From JACMLX01 sp031374935 (GTDB lineage: Bacteria; Gemmatimonadota; Gemmatimonadetes; Gemmatimonadales; Gemmatimonadaceae): DNA of 64,000 nucleotides. How positions within the stretch are numbered: position 1 is the first letter of the stretch; each line of letters begins with the position of its first letter. The notes beneath the pieces were generated by a model. The model was not told where the DNA came from. It saw nothing but the letters and a program-made list of their open reading frames with translations, and did not search any database. Below, piece by piece: positions 1 to 9,138 of the stretch. The position numbers and the translations under genes are program-made. The stretch covers positions 42,825 to 106,824 of the forward strand of contig JANMHB010000052.1 of NCBI GenBank assembly GCA_031374935.1, read 5' to 3'.

Positions 1-101
1 TGATTGCCGACGGCCGCGTGTTCGATCGCGCCGCGCTTGACGCCCTGCTGGTGGAAGTCGCCCGTGTGAACGCGGCACCCTCGCCCACCCCGCCCCACTG
101 A
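1..101 (+). CDS. Amidohydrolase family protein, C-terminal end (partial)
   Basis: Only the last 32 codons lie in the window; the reading frame begins at base 3 and ends at a TGA at 99-101. The peptide reads IADGRVFDRAALDALLVEVA followed by a short Pro-rich tail. This resembles the usual C-terminus of exported amidohydrolases (imidazolonepropionase-like), where a 'vanG...drAaLdalL' helix closes the composite beta domain. The assignment is by motif memory from a short tail. The next gene fragment starts 21 bases later with an amidohydrolase-like N-terminus, which supports a tandem pair of paralogues. Confidence 0.55.
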   Translation, partial: IADGRVFDRAALDALLVEVARVNAAPSPTPPH

Positions 102-122
102 CCCAACCGAGGTTCTGACGTG

Positions 123-419
123 ATGCGTCGCCTGACTCGCTCCCTGCTCTCGCTCGCCCTGTGTCTGCCGGCAGTCGCCGTGGCGCAGAGCGTGTCGGCA
201 TTCACTCACGTGACGCTGATCGACGGCCGCGATGGGCCGGCACTGCCCGACATGACGGTCATCGTGCGCAGGCAGCGGATCGAATCGGTGAGCCCGTCGG
301 CGAGTACCGTGATCACGAAGGCACGCTCAAAGACATACACTGCTGGCCTTGGCGGACCGCTGAACAATCTCTTGCCACTGCCGGTCGCGGCGGTGGTCAT
401 TGGCAGCGGACTGGCGTGA
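123..419 (+). pseudogene. Truncated amidohydrolase N-terminus (signal peptide plus first beta domain)
   Basis: The frame from the ATG at 123 encodes a signal peptide (MRRLTRSLLSLALCLPAVAVAQ), then FTHVTLIDGRDGPALPDMTV and IVRRQRIESVSPSAS. This is the typical start of an exported amidohydrolase, which should continue for about 400 residues with a 'PGLWDMHVH' metal site. After roughly residue 65 (about base 315) the similarity stops, and the frame runs out at 419 in unrelated low-complexity sequence. No other frame picks up the metal-binding core before the next gene at 583. I infer a deletion-truncated paralogue of the preceding gene. Bases 420-582 hold no recognisable gene. Confidence 0.6.
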
Positions 420-582
420 GTGACGCAGGCGCTGATGCCTGGCGCGCTCCAGATCTTCCACTGGGCAACTGGGCTTGAGCGTCGATGGAGTGGTCACCAG
501 CAAGCGGTGAGGCACGCGCCTTCTCATGTGTCGACGTGCCTTCGATTCGCCACACACGCCTCTGTCCGCCGACGCCGCGCAC

Positions 583-1839
583 TCAGCGCCCCGGTACCGT
601 CTCCGGTCGTGCGGCAAAGCGCAGCACAAGGTGCGAGTGCTCTCCGATGAACAACCGTGCATCCTGCCCTGTCCACGCGCTCGTCCCGCGCATCGCAGGA
701 TCACCCAGCGCCTGCACGTACCACGCCGCCTTCGGCCCGTTGGGCAGCGAATCGAGACGGATGGGCGCAGCAGGCTTCGCGACCGGCGACTGCATGGTCG
801 GCACGAAGGTCAGGTAGTTGCCATCAGCATCGAATGCACGCGCACCCGACACCTTGTTGAGCAGCAACATGAACGCGCCAACGTGGGTATTCCACGACAG
901 TGACGGCCCCCAGTAGCCACCACCATCGGCACGTTGCCACGAGCGCGCCGGTGGCAGCAACGACGTGGCCTGGCCCAGTGCGGTTGATGTCCACGATTGT
1001 CCAACCCGCGGCCCCGGCGTGCCTTGCAGTCCGGGGCCTGACCAGGCGCCATTGTGCCAGCGCGCGGCTTTGCTGGTGCCGTCGGCACGCAGCGGCGCGT
1101 CGAGATCCGCCAGCGCGATGCGCGCCAGCTGAACGCCCTGCGTGCGCGCGTCATCACCTGAGTAGTCGGTGAACGCGATGTAGGCGTGTGTGCTGTCCGG
1201 GCCCACGGCCATGCTTGGATCGCCAACGCCGCCGGCAAAGAAGCGCACGGGGAGATCGCAGCTGATCGTGAAGCTGCCGTCGCTGATGATGATGCCAAGG
1301 TTCTCCCACGTGCGTCCGTTGTCGGCCGAGCGACCGAGCCCGATGTGCGGCACGGAGAGATATGGACGCTCGTACGGCGCCGCGCACCGCACATACGGTC
1401 CCTCCTCCAGATGATACAGGCCATATAGCGTACCGGCGCGGGGCTCGCGATAGACCGACTCCATCCAGCGCATCTTCGTCGCGGTCGGGCCCCGTGCGCT
1501 GTTGATGTCACGCACATACCATTTGCGTGTGGCATCCCACCCGAATCGTGCATCGTCGTCGGTGAATCGCGCCGGCTCGAACGGCTGCGCGCTGGCGGCA
1601 TCCCGCCCACCTCTGCTGCGCCAGGGGTGCTGGTTGGACACCATCTGGAACAGCGTGTCGGCCACCCACCACGAGGGCCGATTGCAGTCGCTGCCCACCG
1701 GGCTGCCGACGCGGACGGTGTCGACGGTGACGAGTGTGATGCTCGGCACCGCGAATGGGGGGGGCGTGGCGGCGGTGTCCACGGGCGCGCGTGACTCATC
1801 GCGTGCGCAGGCGGTATGCGCCACGAGAACGAGCAGCAT
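583..1839 (-). CDS. Exported sialidase-like (Asp-box) protein of unknown function
   Basis: 418 residues from the ATG at 1839; the frame is open further upstream, but only this start gives a hydrophobic leader (MLLVLVAHTACARDES) with a possible lipidated Cys. The body contains an Asp-box, SADNGRTW, typical of BNR/sialidase beta-propellers, followed by strand-like segments (VGDPSMAVGPDSTHAYIAFT) seen in propeller blades. No catalytic Arg triad could be assigned, so sialidase activity is not claimed. A role as an extracytoplasmic glycan- or peptide-binding protein is inference. The gene is divergent from the SusC gene at 2275. Confidence 0.5.
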   Translation of the reverse strand: MLLVLVAHTACARDESRAPVDTAATPPPFAVPSITLVTVDTVRVGSPVGSDCNRPSWWVADTLFQMVSNQHPWRSRGGRDAASAQPFEPARFTDDDARFGWDATRKWYVRDINSARGPTATKMRWMESVYREPRAGTLYGLYHLEEGPYVRCAAPYERPYLSVPHIGLGRSADNGRTWENLGIIISDGSFTISCDLPVRFFAGGVGDPSMAVGPDSTHAYIAFTDYSGDDARTQGVQLARIALADLDAPLRADGTSKAARWHNGAWSGPGLQGTPGPRVGQSWTSTALGQATSLLPPARSWQRADGGGYWGPSLSWNTHVGAFMLLLNKVSGARAFDADGNYLTFVPTMQSPVAKPAAPIRLDSLPNGPKAAWYVQALGDPAMRGTSAWTGQDARLFIGEHSHLVLRFAARPETVPGR

Positions 1840-2274
1840 GGTGAACGATCTCGCAGTGTCCTGGCCGCTGCCGGAAGATCGACGCCTGCCAATTGTGCGG
1901 TTTCCAGTCACGGTGCGCCGGAAGGGTGGATGGTCTGCAGGAAGCTGGCTCGGTAGTGTAACCCACTCACGGAGGTTGCCGTTGTAAGTGAGCGCACCGG
2001 AACGATCAATCGGCACCGCTGAGGGAGGGCCTGGGACTCACCCAGCATACGACCTCGCAGCTCATTTCGCGGCGCCGCAGATCGTTACACACGCCCTGCA
2101 TTCGCATGACTGGAAGTAAACCACAGGCTTTGCGGTGGCGTCGTAGCTCTGCTATGCTCGCACGTAGGAATCTGTCCGTGTCGCCGGCACTCGCCGGGGA
2201 GTTGACCGTCGCGACGCTGCGACGGCACACTGCGTCAATCAACACTCCATCACTTCGAAGGGGGACAAGTCTCA
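1840..2274. other. Divergent intergenic region
   Basis: 435 bases between the Asp-box protein (minus) and SusC (plus). Apart from the promoter-like hexamers at 2130-2158 and a strong purine-rich Shine-Dalgarno (GGGGG at 2262-2266) before the SusC start, I see no gene or repeat. Confidence 0.6.
2130..2158 (+). promoter_or_regulatory. Putative sigma-70-type promoter for the SusC/SusD operon
   Basis: TTGCGG (2130-2135) and TATGCT (2153-2158) are separated by exactly 17 bases. They lie about 115 bases upstream of the SusC ATG in the divergent intergenic region. Assigned by match to the general bacterial consensus only. Confidence 0.4.
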
Positions 2275-5200
2275 ATGCGTCTCTTCCGTCAGAGCCTGGT
2301 CGCACTTGCGATGCTCGTCGCAACGGCGCCAGCGCTTCTCGCCCAACGCCGCATCACCGGCCGTGTGACCGAGGAGGGGACCAACTCCCCGCTTGGCAGC
2401 GTCAGTGTGCAGGTGACCGGTTCCACCACCGGGGCGTACACCAATGCCGAAGGTGCGTTCTCGCTCACGGTTCCCAACGGTGCCGTGTCGCTGCGCGTCC
2501 GGCGCATCGGCTACTCGCTCCGCACGGTGCTCGTGCAGGCCAACCAGTCGACGGTCACCGTGTCGCTGAAGAAGGACGTGCTGCAACTGGAAACGCAGAT
2601 CGTCACCGGCCAGCAGGGCACGCTCGACCGGCGGAACGCGGCCACGGCCGTGGTGCAGGTCACCTCGGAAGATCTCAACCGTGTGCCCGCCCAGAGTCTC
2701 GAGCAGGTGCTGCAGGGCAAGGTGGTCGGCGCGCGCATCAACATGAACAGTGGCGCCCCGGGCGGTGGTGGTCAGATCCAGTTCCGCGGCGTGACCTCGG
2801 TGCTGGGCAATGGTGAGCCCCTCTACGTGATCGACGGCGTGCTGATGTCGAACGCCTCGATCGCCAGCGGTGCCAACACCCTGACCCGCGCTGCCGGTGC
2901 CGCGGCCAACATCGCCAGTGTGCAGGACAACCGCACCAACCGGCTGGCCGACCTGAATCCGAACGAGATCGACGACGTGCAGGTGCTCAAGGGCGCCGCG
3001 GCGTCGGCACTCTACGGGTCGCGTGCCACCAACGGCGTGGTGATCATCACCACCAAGCGCGGCAAGACCGGCACACCACGCTGGAGCCTCACGCAGCGCG
3101 TCGGGCAGGCATCGCTGCTCCGTGATGTGGGCCAGCGCTGCTTTCAGGATACCACGACCGCGCTGGCGGCCGGCACCGCGTCATCCAATGCCGCGATCGC
3201 CCGCGAAGTGCTGACGGCGGCCATTGCCGCCAATGGCGGCAACATCCCCTGCAACAACTTCTCGCGCCAGCTCTTCGGCGACAACGCGCCGGCGTATGAA
3301 ACCGGCCTGCAGGTGTCCGGCGGTAATGACCAGACGCGCTATCTGGCTGCCATTTCGCGCAAGTACGACGCCGGCACCGCGAACAACACCAACGCCACCC
3401 GAGACAACGCGCGCATCAACATCGACCAGAACATCTCCAGCCGCCTCACCGCGCGGCTCGATCTGGCGTATACGCGCAGCCAGTCCAATCGCGGCCTCTC
3501 GAACAACGGCAATGACCCGAACACCAGCCCCGGCTACGTGTTCGCCAAGACGCCCAGCTTCATCTCGCTGCAGAACCCGGACACGGCCGGACTGTATCCG
3601 ATCAACCGGTTCGGTGGCGTCGGGTCGAACTTCGCCAACACGTCGAACCCGTTCCAGACCTTCGAGTTCATCACCAACAATGAAGATGTGAACCGCCTGG
3701 TCGGTGCCGCCTCGCTGAACTACCAGCTCCTGGCGACGGACAAGCAGCAGCTGCGCGTGGAGTATTTCGCCGGCCTCGATCGCTTCGACCAGGTGAACAA
3801 CATCCTCAGCCCCAGCATCCTCCAGTTCGAGGCCGTGGACGGCCTGCCCGGCACGTCGGTGTTCAGCAACTCGGTCAGCCGCCAGCTGAACCAGGCACTC
3901 CGCGCGTACTGGACGTACACGCCAGGCAGGCTCGGCGCGACGTTCAATACCATCGCCGGCGTCACCGAAGAGGAACAGGGCCTGAACGTCACGCGCAACC
4001 GCGCGCAGAACCTCCTCTCCGGCGTGCCGAACATCAATCAGGGTCAGCAGCTCAGCTTCCAGAACCGTGAGCTGCAGCGCGACCAGGCGTGGTTCGTCAA
4101 CCAGAGCGTGCTGGCGTTCGATGACCGGCTTTACGTGGCGGCGGGTGTCCGCGGCGACCGCTCCAGCAACAACGGCGACGTGTCGAAGTACTACGTCTTC
4201 CCGACGGCACAGGCGTCCTACCGCTTCGTCAATGCGCTGCCGGGGCTGGATGAATTCAAGCTGCGCAGCTCGTGGGGCCAGACCGGCAACCGCCCGCTCT
4301 ACGGTCAGCGCAACATCACGTTCACGCCTGTCACGCTCATCGGCGGGTTCAACGGCATCGGTGTCAATGCCGGCCTGGGCAACCCGGACGTGGCACCGGA
4401 GCGGAAGACGGAACTCGAGTTGGGCGCCGACGTGACCGCCTTCTCGCGGCGCCTGGCCTTCGAGTACACCTACGCCGACGCGAAGATCGATGATGTGCTG
4501 TTCCAGCGTCCGATTCCGGCATCGGCGGGCGTCAACTCGCAGATCTTCAACGGAGGCCGACTCCGCAACAAGAGCCATGAAGCGGGTGTCACCGTCGTGC
4601 CGATCCAGCGCCGCGACTTCACCTGGGTGTCGCGTATGACGTATCAGCGCATCCGCAACGGCGTTGACACGCTGCCAATCCCACCGTTCCCCGTCGGCAA
4701 CACTGGCTTCGGTGCCGGCTTCGGTCGTGCGCGAATCACCCAGGGCGTCTCCACGACCGCGATCTGGGGCAACAAGCCGATCATCGTGCGGACCGCTGCG
4801 GGTCAGGATTCGATCTTCACACGCGATACGATCATTGGCGACGGCAACCCAAACTATGAGCTGTCCTTCACCAATACGTACACCGTGGGCCGCTTTACGC
4901 TCAATGTGCAGGTGGACTATCGGAACGGTGGTGACCTGGTGAACCTCACCCAGCAGATCAACGACCAGTTCCAGAACTCGCGTGACTACGATGCGCCCTC
5001 GCCGTGTCGCGGCCAAACGGCGGCGAACCGGAACTGCATCCGTAACGCAAATGGTGTGATCACGCTGCTGGACACATCGTCGACGGCCAAACTGGGTGCC
5101 TATCGCTTCACGCGCTGGAACGGCGGCAGTAACGCCACGCCGTATACGCAGGACGGCAGCTTCGTGAAGCTTCGTGAGGTGGCGCTCAACTACGCCGTGC

Positions 5201-5409
5201 CGACCGAGCTTACCCGCAAGCTGTTCGGCAGCCGCGTCAGCGACGTCCGTCTGAGTGTCGTCGGACGCAACCTCGGCATCTGGTCGCCGTACTGGGGCGT
5301 CGATCCCGAAGTGAACAATTTCGGCAACAACAACGTCGGTCGCTTCATCGACCTCGCACCGTTCCCGCCGGCACGGCAGTTCTTCTTCAGCGTCGATCTG
5401 GGATTCTGA
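2275..5409 (+). CDS. SusC/RagA-family TonB-linked outer membrane protein (pair 1)
   Basis: 1044 residues, the usual length. The order is a signal peptide (cleavage after about residue 23, ...APALLAQ), a carboxypeptidase-regulatory-like beta-sandwich (about 26-100; ITGRVTEEGTNSPLGSVSVQ), a TonB plug (about 115-250) and a 22-strand barrel ending in an aromatic C-terminus (FFFSVDLGF). The family signature VQVLKGAAASALYGSRATNG is present at about residues 234-253. Such proteins import oligosaccharides or peptides across the outer membrane with a SusD lid. The SusD partner starts 4 bases after the stop. No glycoside hydrolase lies nearby, so the substrate is unknown; peptides are plausible given the peptidase-rich surroundings. 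Confidence 0.93.
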   Translation: MRLFRQSLVALAMLVATAPALLAQRRITGRVTEEGTNSPLGSVSVQVTGSTTGAYTNAEGAFSLTVPNGAVSLRVRRIGYSLRTVLVQANQSTVTVSLKKDVLQLETQIVTGQQGTLDRRNAATAVVQVTSEDLNRVPAQSLEQVLQGKVVGARINMNSGAPGGGGQIQFRGVTSVLGNGEPLYVIDGVLMSNASIASGANTLTRAAGAAANIASVQDNRTNRLADLNPNEIDDVQVLKGAAASALYGSRATNGVVIITTKRGKTGTPRWSLTQRVGQASLLRDVGQRCFQDTTTALAAGTASSNAAIAREVLTAAIAANGGNIPCNNFSRQLFGDNAPAYETGLQVSGGNDQTRYLAAISRKYDAGTANNTNATRDNARINIDQNISSRLTARLDLAYTRSQSNRGLSNNGNDPNTSPGYVFAKTPSFISLQNPDTAGLYPINRFGGVGSNFANTSNPFQTFEFITNNEDVNRLVGAASLNYQLLATDKQQLRVEYFAGLDRFDQVNNILSPSILQFEAVDGLPGTSVFSNSVSRQLNQALRAYWTYTPGRLGATFNTIAGVTEEEQGLNVTRNRAQNLLSGVPNINQGQQLSFQNRELQRDQAWFVNQSVLAFDDRLYVAAGVRGDRSSNNGDVSKYYVFPTAQASYRFVNALPGLDEFKLRSSWGQTGNRPLYGQRNITFTPVTLIGGFNGIGVNAGLGNPDVAPERKTELELGADVTAFSRRLAFEYTYADAKIDDVLFQRPIPASAGVNSQIFNGGRLRNKSHEAGVTVVPIQRRDFTWVSRMTYQRIRNGVDTLPIPPFPVGNTGFGAGFGRARITQGVSTTAIWGNKPIIVRTAAGQDSIFTRDTIIGDGNPNYELSFTNTYTVGRFTLNVQVDYRNGGDLVNLTQQINDQFQNSRDYDAPSPCRGQTAANRNCIRNANGVITLLDTSSTAKLGAYRFTRWNGGSNATPYTQDGSFVKLREVALNYAVPTELTRKLFGSRVSDVRLSVVGRNLGIWSPYWGVDPEVNNFGNNNVGRFIDLAPFPPARQFFFSVDLGF

Positions 5410-5413
5410 ACCC

Positions 5414-6856
5414 ATGACCACTACACTCTTGCGCCGATTCGGCCACCACTCCGCACGACGGATCGCCGGTGCCGCGGTCGCGCTCGCTGCGTTCCTCGGC
5501 TGCGACGCCGACCGTCTCAACATCCCGAACTTCAACGAATCGCCCGTCGATCAGACGGCCGACCGGGCGCTCCTCCAGAATGCCATCTCCGGCATCCTCG
5601 GCGAGCAGCGTGCCGGCATGGCCGGACTGGTCAGCAACGTCGGCATCTTCGGTCGCGAATCGTTCAACTACACCAGTTCCGAACCCCGGAACATCACCCT
5701 CTTCCTCGCCACCTTCCCGCTCGACAATTCCGGGTTCACCAACGGACAGTGGGATGCGCGGTTCCGCAACATGCGGAATGCAGTGAACGTGATCCGGCAG
5801 ATCGCACCGGCGACGTTCATCAACGACGCCGAAAAGAATGCCGTGCGCGGCTTCGCCAACACGATGCGGGCACTGGACCTGTTCTACGTGATCGCCACGC
5901 GCGACACGCTGGGGGCGCCGACCGCGATCGACTCGCTGTCGCCGACACCGCAGGTCTTCGCCAACCGCGACTCGGTGTACCGCTTCATCAGCGCCACGCT
6001 CGATCAGGCGGCAACGCAGCTGACCAGCGCCGGAGCAGCGGCATTTCCGTTCCGGCTGACCACCGGGTTCGCAGGCTTCGACACGCCGGCCACCTTCCTC
6101 CAGTTCAATCGCGCACTGGCGGCGCGAGTGCTGGTGTATCGTGGCACGCTCGGCTGCGGCGCCACCTGCTTCACGCAGGCGCTGACCGCAATTTCGGCCA
6201 GCTTCGTGAACTCGGCCGCCGGCGCCGACCTGCGGCGCGGCGTGTATCACGTGTACTCGGCCGCATCGGGCGACCTGCTGAACGGCATCAGCCGTCAGAC
6301 GGCGCCCGACCAGCTCGCACATCCCTCCATCCGTCCCGACGCGCAGCGCCAGGCCGGTGGGGTGTTGCTGGACAACCGATTCATCACCAAGGTGCGCACC
6401 ATCCCGACGCGGAATGCGCCGGGTGGTATCGCCGTCGGTATTCCGACCGATGTGGACTTCAACCTCTACGTCGACCAGACCACACCGATTCCGATCATCC
6501 GCAACGAGGAACTCATTCTGCTCCGCGCGGAAGCGAACATCGGGCTGGGCAACTTCGCGGCGGCGCTGACGGACATCAACTACATCCGTGCCAGTGCCGG
6601 CAGCCTGCCGGCGATCGCCTCGTTTGCATCAGCCACCGAAGCGGTGGATGCCCTGCTCTACGAGCGCCGCTACTCGCTGCTGTTTGAAGGACATCGCTGG
6701 TTCGATGTCCGTCGCTACAACCGCATCAACACGCTGCCGGTGGACATCCCGCAGCACTTCCGCGTGCGCGTGATGCCGGTGCCGCAGGCCGAGTGCCTGG
6801 CCCGCGGGCTGGTGATCGGCACGCAGCCTGAGCTCCGGGCGCCGGGCTGTCCGTAA
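5414..6856 (+). CDS. RagB/SusD-family outer membrane lipoprotein (pair 1)
   Basis: 480 residues. After a basic leader the lipobox-like LAAFLGC places the mature N-terminal Cys near residue 33, followed by ADRLNIPNFNES, typical of SusD starts. The C-terminal half contains IIRNEELILLRAEANIGLGN and LLYERRYSLLFEGHRWFDVR, the classic SusD TPR-helix and 'E-R-...-EGHRWFDLRR' motifs. SusD proteins sit on the cell surface and bind the substrate over the SusC channel. The gene is co-transcribed with SusC (4-base gap) and is followed by a strong hairpin at 6883-6922. Confidence 0.92.
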   Translation: MTTTLLRRFGHHSARRIAGAAVALAAFLGCDADRLNIPNFNESPVDQTADRALLQNAISGILGEQRAGMAGLVSNVGIFGRESFNYTSSEPRNITLFLATFPLDNSGFTNGQWDARFRNMRNAVNVIRQIAPATFINDAEKNAVRGFANTMRALDLFYVIATRDTLGAPTAIDSLSPTPQVFANRDSVYRFISATLDQAATQLTSAGAAAFPFRLTTGFAGFDTPATFLQFNRALAARVLVYRGTLGCGATCFTQALTAISASFVNSAAGADLRRGVYHVYSAASGDLLNGISRQTAPDQLAHPSIRPDAQRQAGGVLLDNRFITKVRTIPTRNAPGGIAVGIPTDVDFNLYVDQTTPIPIIRNEELILLRAEANIGLGNFAAALTDINYIRASAGSLPAIASFASATEAVDALLYERRYSLLFEGHRWFDVRRYNRINTLPVDIPQHFRVRVMPVPQAECLARGLVIGTQPELRAPGCP

Positions 6857-6882
6857 GCGTGCGACCGTGAGCTGATGCAGTA

Positions 6883-6922
6883 TCAGCGGGCCGGGCTACC
6901 TTCTGGTGGTCCGGCCCGCTGA
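6883..6922 (+). terminator. Strong stem-loop after SusD (terminator-like)
   Basis: A perfect 12-bp inverted repeat, TCAGCGGGCCGG / CCGGCCCGCTGA, flanks a 16-base loop that itself contains ACC-TTCT-GGT. It begins 26 bases after the SusD stop. There is no T-run, so termination is inferred from position and stability. Confidence 0.6.
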
Positions 6923-6951
6923 GCGTTGCGGACTTCCCTCATCCCCGTCGC

Positions 6952-7476
6952 ATGCACATCGTCCCCTGCACTCTCGCCGACCTGGCGGTGGCCCGCGCCG
7001 CCTACGCGGAGGGGCGCGAGACGCAGCGTGCACAGCGGTCGGTGGTTTGGCCCATGTTCACCGATCAGGCGATCACGCGCGAGATCGAGACGGGGGCGCT
7101 GTTCAAGGTGGTTGAGGCTTCACGGACGGCGGGAGTCTTCTCGATGGTCACCGCGGACCCGTTGATCTGGGGCGCTGCTGAGCGGAGCGAGCATCTCTAT
7201 CTGCACCGCATCGCGCGAGCCTCGGCAGCAGGCGCCCTCGGACTGTTGGACGTGATTCTCGACTGGGCGCGCCAGCAGTGCCGTCAGCAGGGTCGCGCGG
7301 GCCTGCGGATGGACACGTGGGCGCAGAGCGACGCACTGATCGCGTACTACGCCACCAGGGGATTTCATCGCGTCGGCACGACACGTCTGCCGGCTGACCC
7401 GCGTCTGGCGCCGCACTATCACGGCATCGAGCTGGCGCTGCTCGAGTCACCACTCGCGGCAGCGATCACCGGCTGA
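6952..7476 (+). CDS. GNAT-family N-acetyltransferase
   Basis: 174 residues. The N-terminus (MHIVPCTLADLAVARAAYAE) is the usual GNAT alpha-1 entry. The segment LHRIARASAAGALGLLDVIL corresponds to the strand and helix around the acetyl-CoA pyrophosphate loop, and the C-terminal half (LRMDTWAQSDALIAYYATRG, then FHRVG) is the characteristic beta5-alpha4-beta6 'N..a..lY.k.GF' region. Family role: acetyl-CoA-dependent acylation of an amine; the substrate cannot be told. No clear Shine-Dalgarno precedes this ATG, so the start is moderately sure. It stands alone, convergent with the ankyrin gene. Confidence 0.85.
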   Translation: MHIVPCTLADLAVARAAYAEGRETQRAQRSVVWPMFTDQAITREIETGALFKVVEASRTAGVFSMVTADPLIWGAAERSEHLYLHRIARASAAGALGLLDVILDWARQQCRQQGRAGLRMDTWAQSDALIAYYATRGFHRVGTTRLPADPRLAPHYHGIELALLESPLAAAITG

Positions 7477-7537
7477 TCATCCAAACTGCCGTTCTGCGGC
7501 GGCAGGCGTCAGCGCATGATGGCGCCGTGGAGACAGC

Positions 7538-8125
7538 CTACCCGCGTGACAGCCACTCGGCGAGATCCTGATGATCGTGCTCGCGCGCGAGCTCGGCGGC
7601 GAGCTTGCCGTCAGGCGTGCGCACATCGCGCGACGCTCCGCATGCCATGAGCAACTCCACCAGTGCCAGATCCCCCCGCGACGCCGCCAGGTGCAGCGGG
7701 CGATAGCCTTGCGCGTCGACGGCGCTGACGTCGCTGCCGGCGGCGAGTAGTGCGGTGATGGCCGCGATCTCTCGCCGTCCGGCGATCGCGGCATGTAATG
7801 CCGTATTTCCCTGTGCGTTGGTCGAGCGCGCCGCGTGACTCGCTCCCGCGCGCAGCAGTCGCACCACGACGGATGCGTAGCCGAAGTAGCCTGCCAGATG
7901 GAGTGCGGTCCATCCATCCGGGCTGTACTGCTGCAGGTCAGCCGGCCGGCGTTCGAGGTGGTGCGTGAGTGCCGCGAGATCGCCGAACGCCGCCAGTTCC
8001 GGCAGCGAGAGGGTGACGGTGGCCACCAGTAATCGCGCACGATCGCGATCGTTCATGTACAACGCCATCAGCACATCGGAGGGTGCGCCGGCCGCCGGCG
8101 TGGGCGTCTGTTCTGTCTCCGCCAT
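7538..8125 (-). CDS. Ankyrin-repeat protein
   Basis: 195 residues from the ATG at 8125, chosen because GAGGT lies just upstream and the longer frame has no sensible N-terminus. No signal peptide. At least four ankyrin repeats follow residue 40: DGWTALHLAGYFGYASVVVR, then repeats built on QGNTALHAAIAGRREIAAI and QGYRPLHLAASRGDLALVEL, and a last degenerate one (DGKLAAELAREHDHQDLAEW). Ankyrin arrays are protein-binding scaffolds; the partner is unknown. A second ankyrin protein is encoded at 59117-59863. Confidence 0.85.
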   Translation of the reverse strand: MAETEQTPTPAAGAPSDVLMALYMNDRDRARLLVATVTLSLPELAAFGDLAALTHHLERRPADLQQYSPDGWTALHLAGYFGYASVVVRLLRAGASHAARSTNAQGNTALHAAIAGRREIAAITALLAAGSDVSAVDAQGYRPLHLAASRGDLALVELLMACGASRDVRTPDGKLAAELAREHDHQDLAEWLSRG

Positions 8126-8599
8126 CGTTACCTCGCACCTTCGGGGAGTGCTACCACGGACCAGCCGCGCGTGCAATCCACTGGCCAGCTCACCGCGACA
8201 GATCATCACTCGTGTCCGCTGCTGCCACAGTCTCACCTGCCGCACGCTGCTCGGCAACCAGCGCGCGCCAGGAACGGCGCCTGGAAACACCGAATGCCAT
8301 GGCTCCCGCAGGTGGAACGACGACCACGCGCCTCGCGTCGAGCGTCGCCGAGCGGACGACATGCGACTGCAACCTCAGCGGTACGGCCGTGCCAAGCTAT
8401 TGCGTTTCGGTTTGCACGCTCGCATAGTCGCCGAGTCGGAACAGGTTCGCGTGCGCAACCCGTGTCCGTTCGCTCGAGGCGCGGGAGTCATCCCGTTTCT
8501 CGTGGTGAGTTGCTGCTGACCGCCCGCCACGCGATGAAGCGCGGACTGCAGCGGGCGCCGTGACGTTGTGGCGGTCTCCCCATTGACGGAGGTATTTTG
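8126..8599. other. Intergenic region, no supported gene
   Basis: 474 bases between the ankyrin gene (minus) and a small lipoprotein gene (plus). A 42-codon Cys-containing frame begins at the ATG at 8298 but lacks a good ribosome-binding site (see findings). Otherwise I see only the Shine-Dalgarno GGAGG at 8588-8592 for the next gene. Confidence 0.5.
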
Positions 8600-9070
8600 A
8601 TGCGCGTATCCAGACTTGCCCTGCTCCTCGCTCTCGTCGGCTGCGGCACGCAGGAGAAAGCGCCCGAGGCGACGCCCGCCCCTGCGGCCGAGCCTGCGGT
8701 GGCGCCAGCGCCACCGCCGGCGTTCTCACTTGCGGACGCCGCGGGAACGTGGACCTACGTCGCCAAGTCGCCGACGGGTGACACCGTGCTCGTGACGGCT
8801 GAACTGAACGCGACGGCCGATGCCGCCGGATGGACGATCGCGTTTCCCGGACGTAAGCCGATTCCAATGACGGTAACGGTGAGTGGCGACAGTGCGATGA
8901 CGAAAGCCGGACCGTACCCCAGCGTGCTGCGGAAAGGCGTCACGGTGACCACGGAGGGCGTCGTCCGGATGAGCGGCGGCAAGATGGTCGGCACATCCAC
9001 GGCGCACTACAGCGTGAAGACGGCGGACTCCGTGCGCGCCCTGGTCATCGAGGCAACCCGGAAACCATAG
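8600..9070 (+). CDS. Small hypothetical lipoprotein
   Basis: 156 residues. The ATG at 8600 sits 7 bases after a perfect GGAGG (8588-8592); a TTG directly before it is not needed. The leader MRVSRLALLLALVGC is a classic lipobox (LVGC), so the mature protein should be lipidated at Cys15. An Ala/Pro linker follows, and then a compact domain (SLADAAGTWTYVAKSPTGDT ... STAHYSVKTADSVRALVIEA) that reads like a small beta-barrel. It begins 'GTW' like lipocalin-type or META-like folds, but I do not recognise the family. A stem-loop follows 26 bases after the stop. Confidence 0.8.
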   Translation: MRVSRLALLLALVGCGTQEKAPEATPAPAAEPAVAPAPPPAFSLADAAGTWTYVAKSPTGDTVLVTAELNATADAAGWTIAFPGRKPIPMTVTVSGDSAMTKAGPYPSVLRKGVTVTTEGVVRMSGGKMVGTSTAHYSVKTADSVRALVIEATRKP

Positions 9071-9096
9071 CCCCGGCGATTCGGACCGCAGGGGCG

Positions 9097-9138
9097 AACG
9101 CCTCGGCGTGATACCATCAGGTACCGCGCCGAGGCGTT
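9097..9138 (+). terminator. Intrinsic terminator-like hairpin
   Basis: A perfect 12-bp inverted repeat, AACGCCTCGGCG / CGCCGAGGCGTT, starts 26 bases after the lipoprotein stop. An 18-base loop contains a nested TACC-ATCA-GGTA stem, and a weak T-rich tail (TTTGCTGTTTG) follows. Confidence 0.65.

Noticed and set aside
3181..5535. 784-codon minus-strand frame opposite SusC
   Set aside because: GC-rich shadow of the SusC gene; Arg/Ala/Val-rich, no start site, no recognisable domain.
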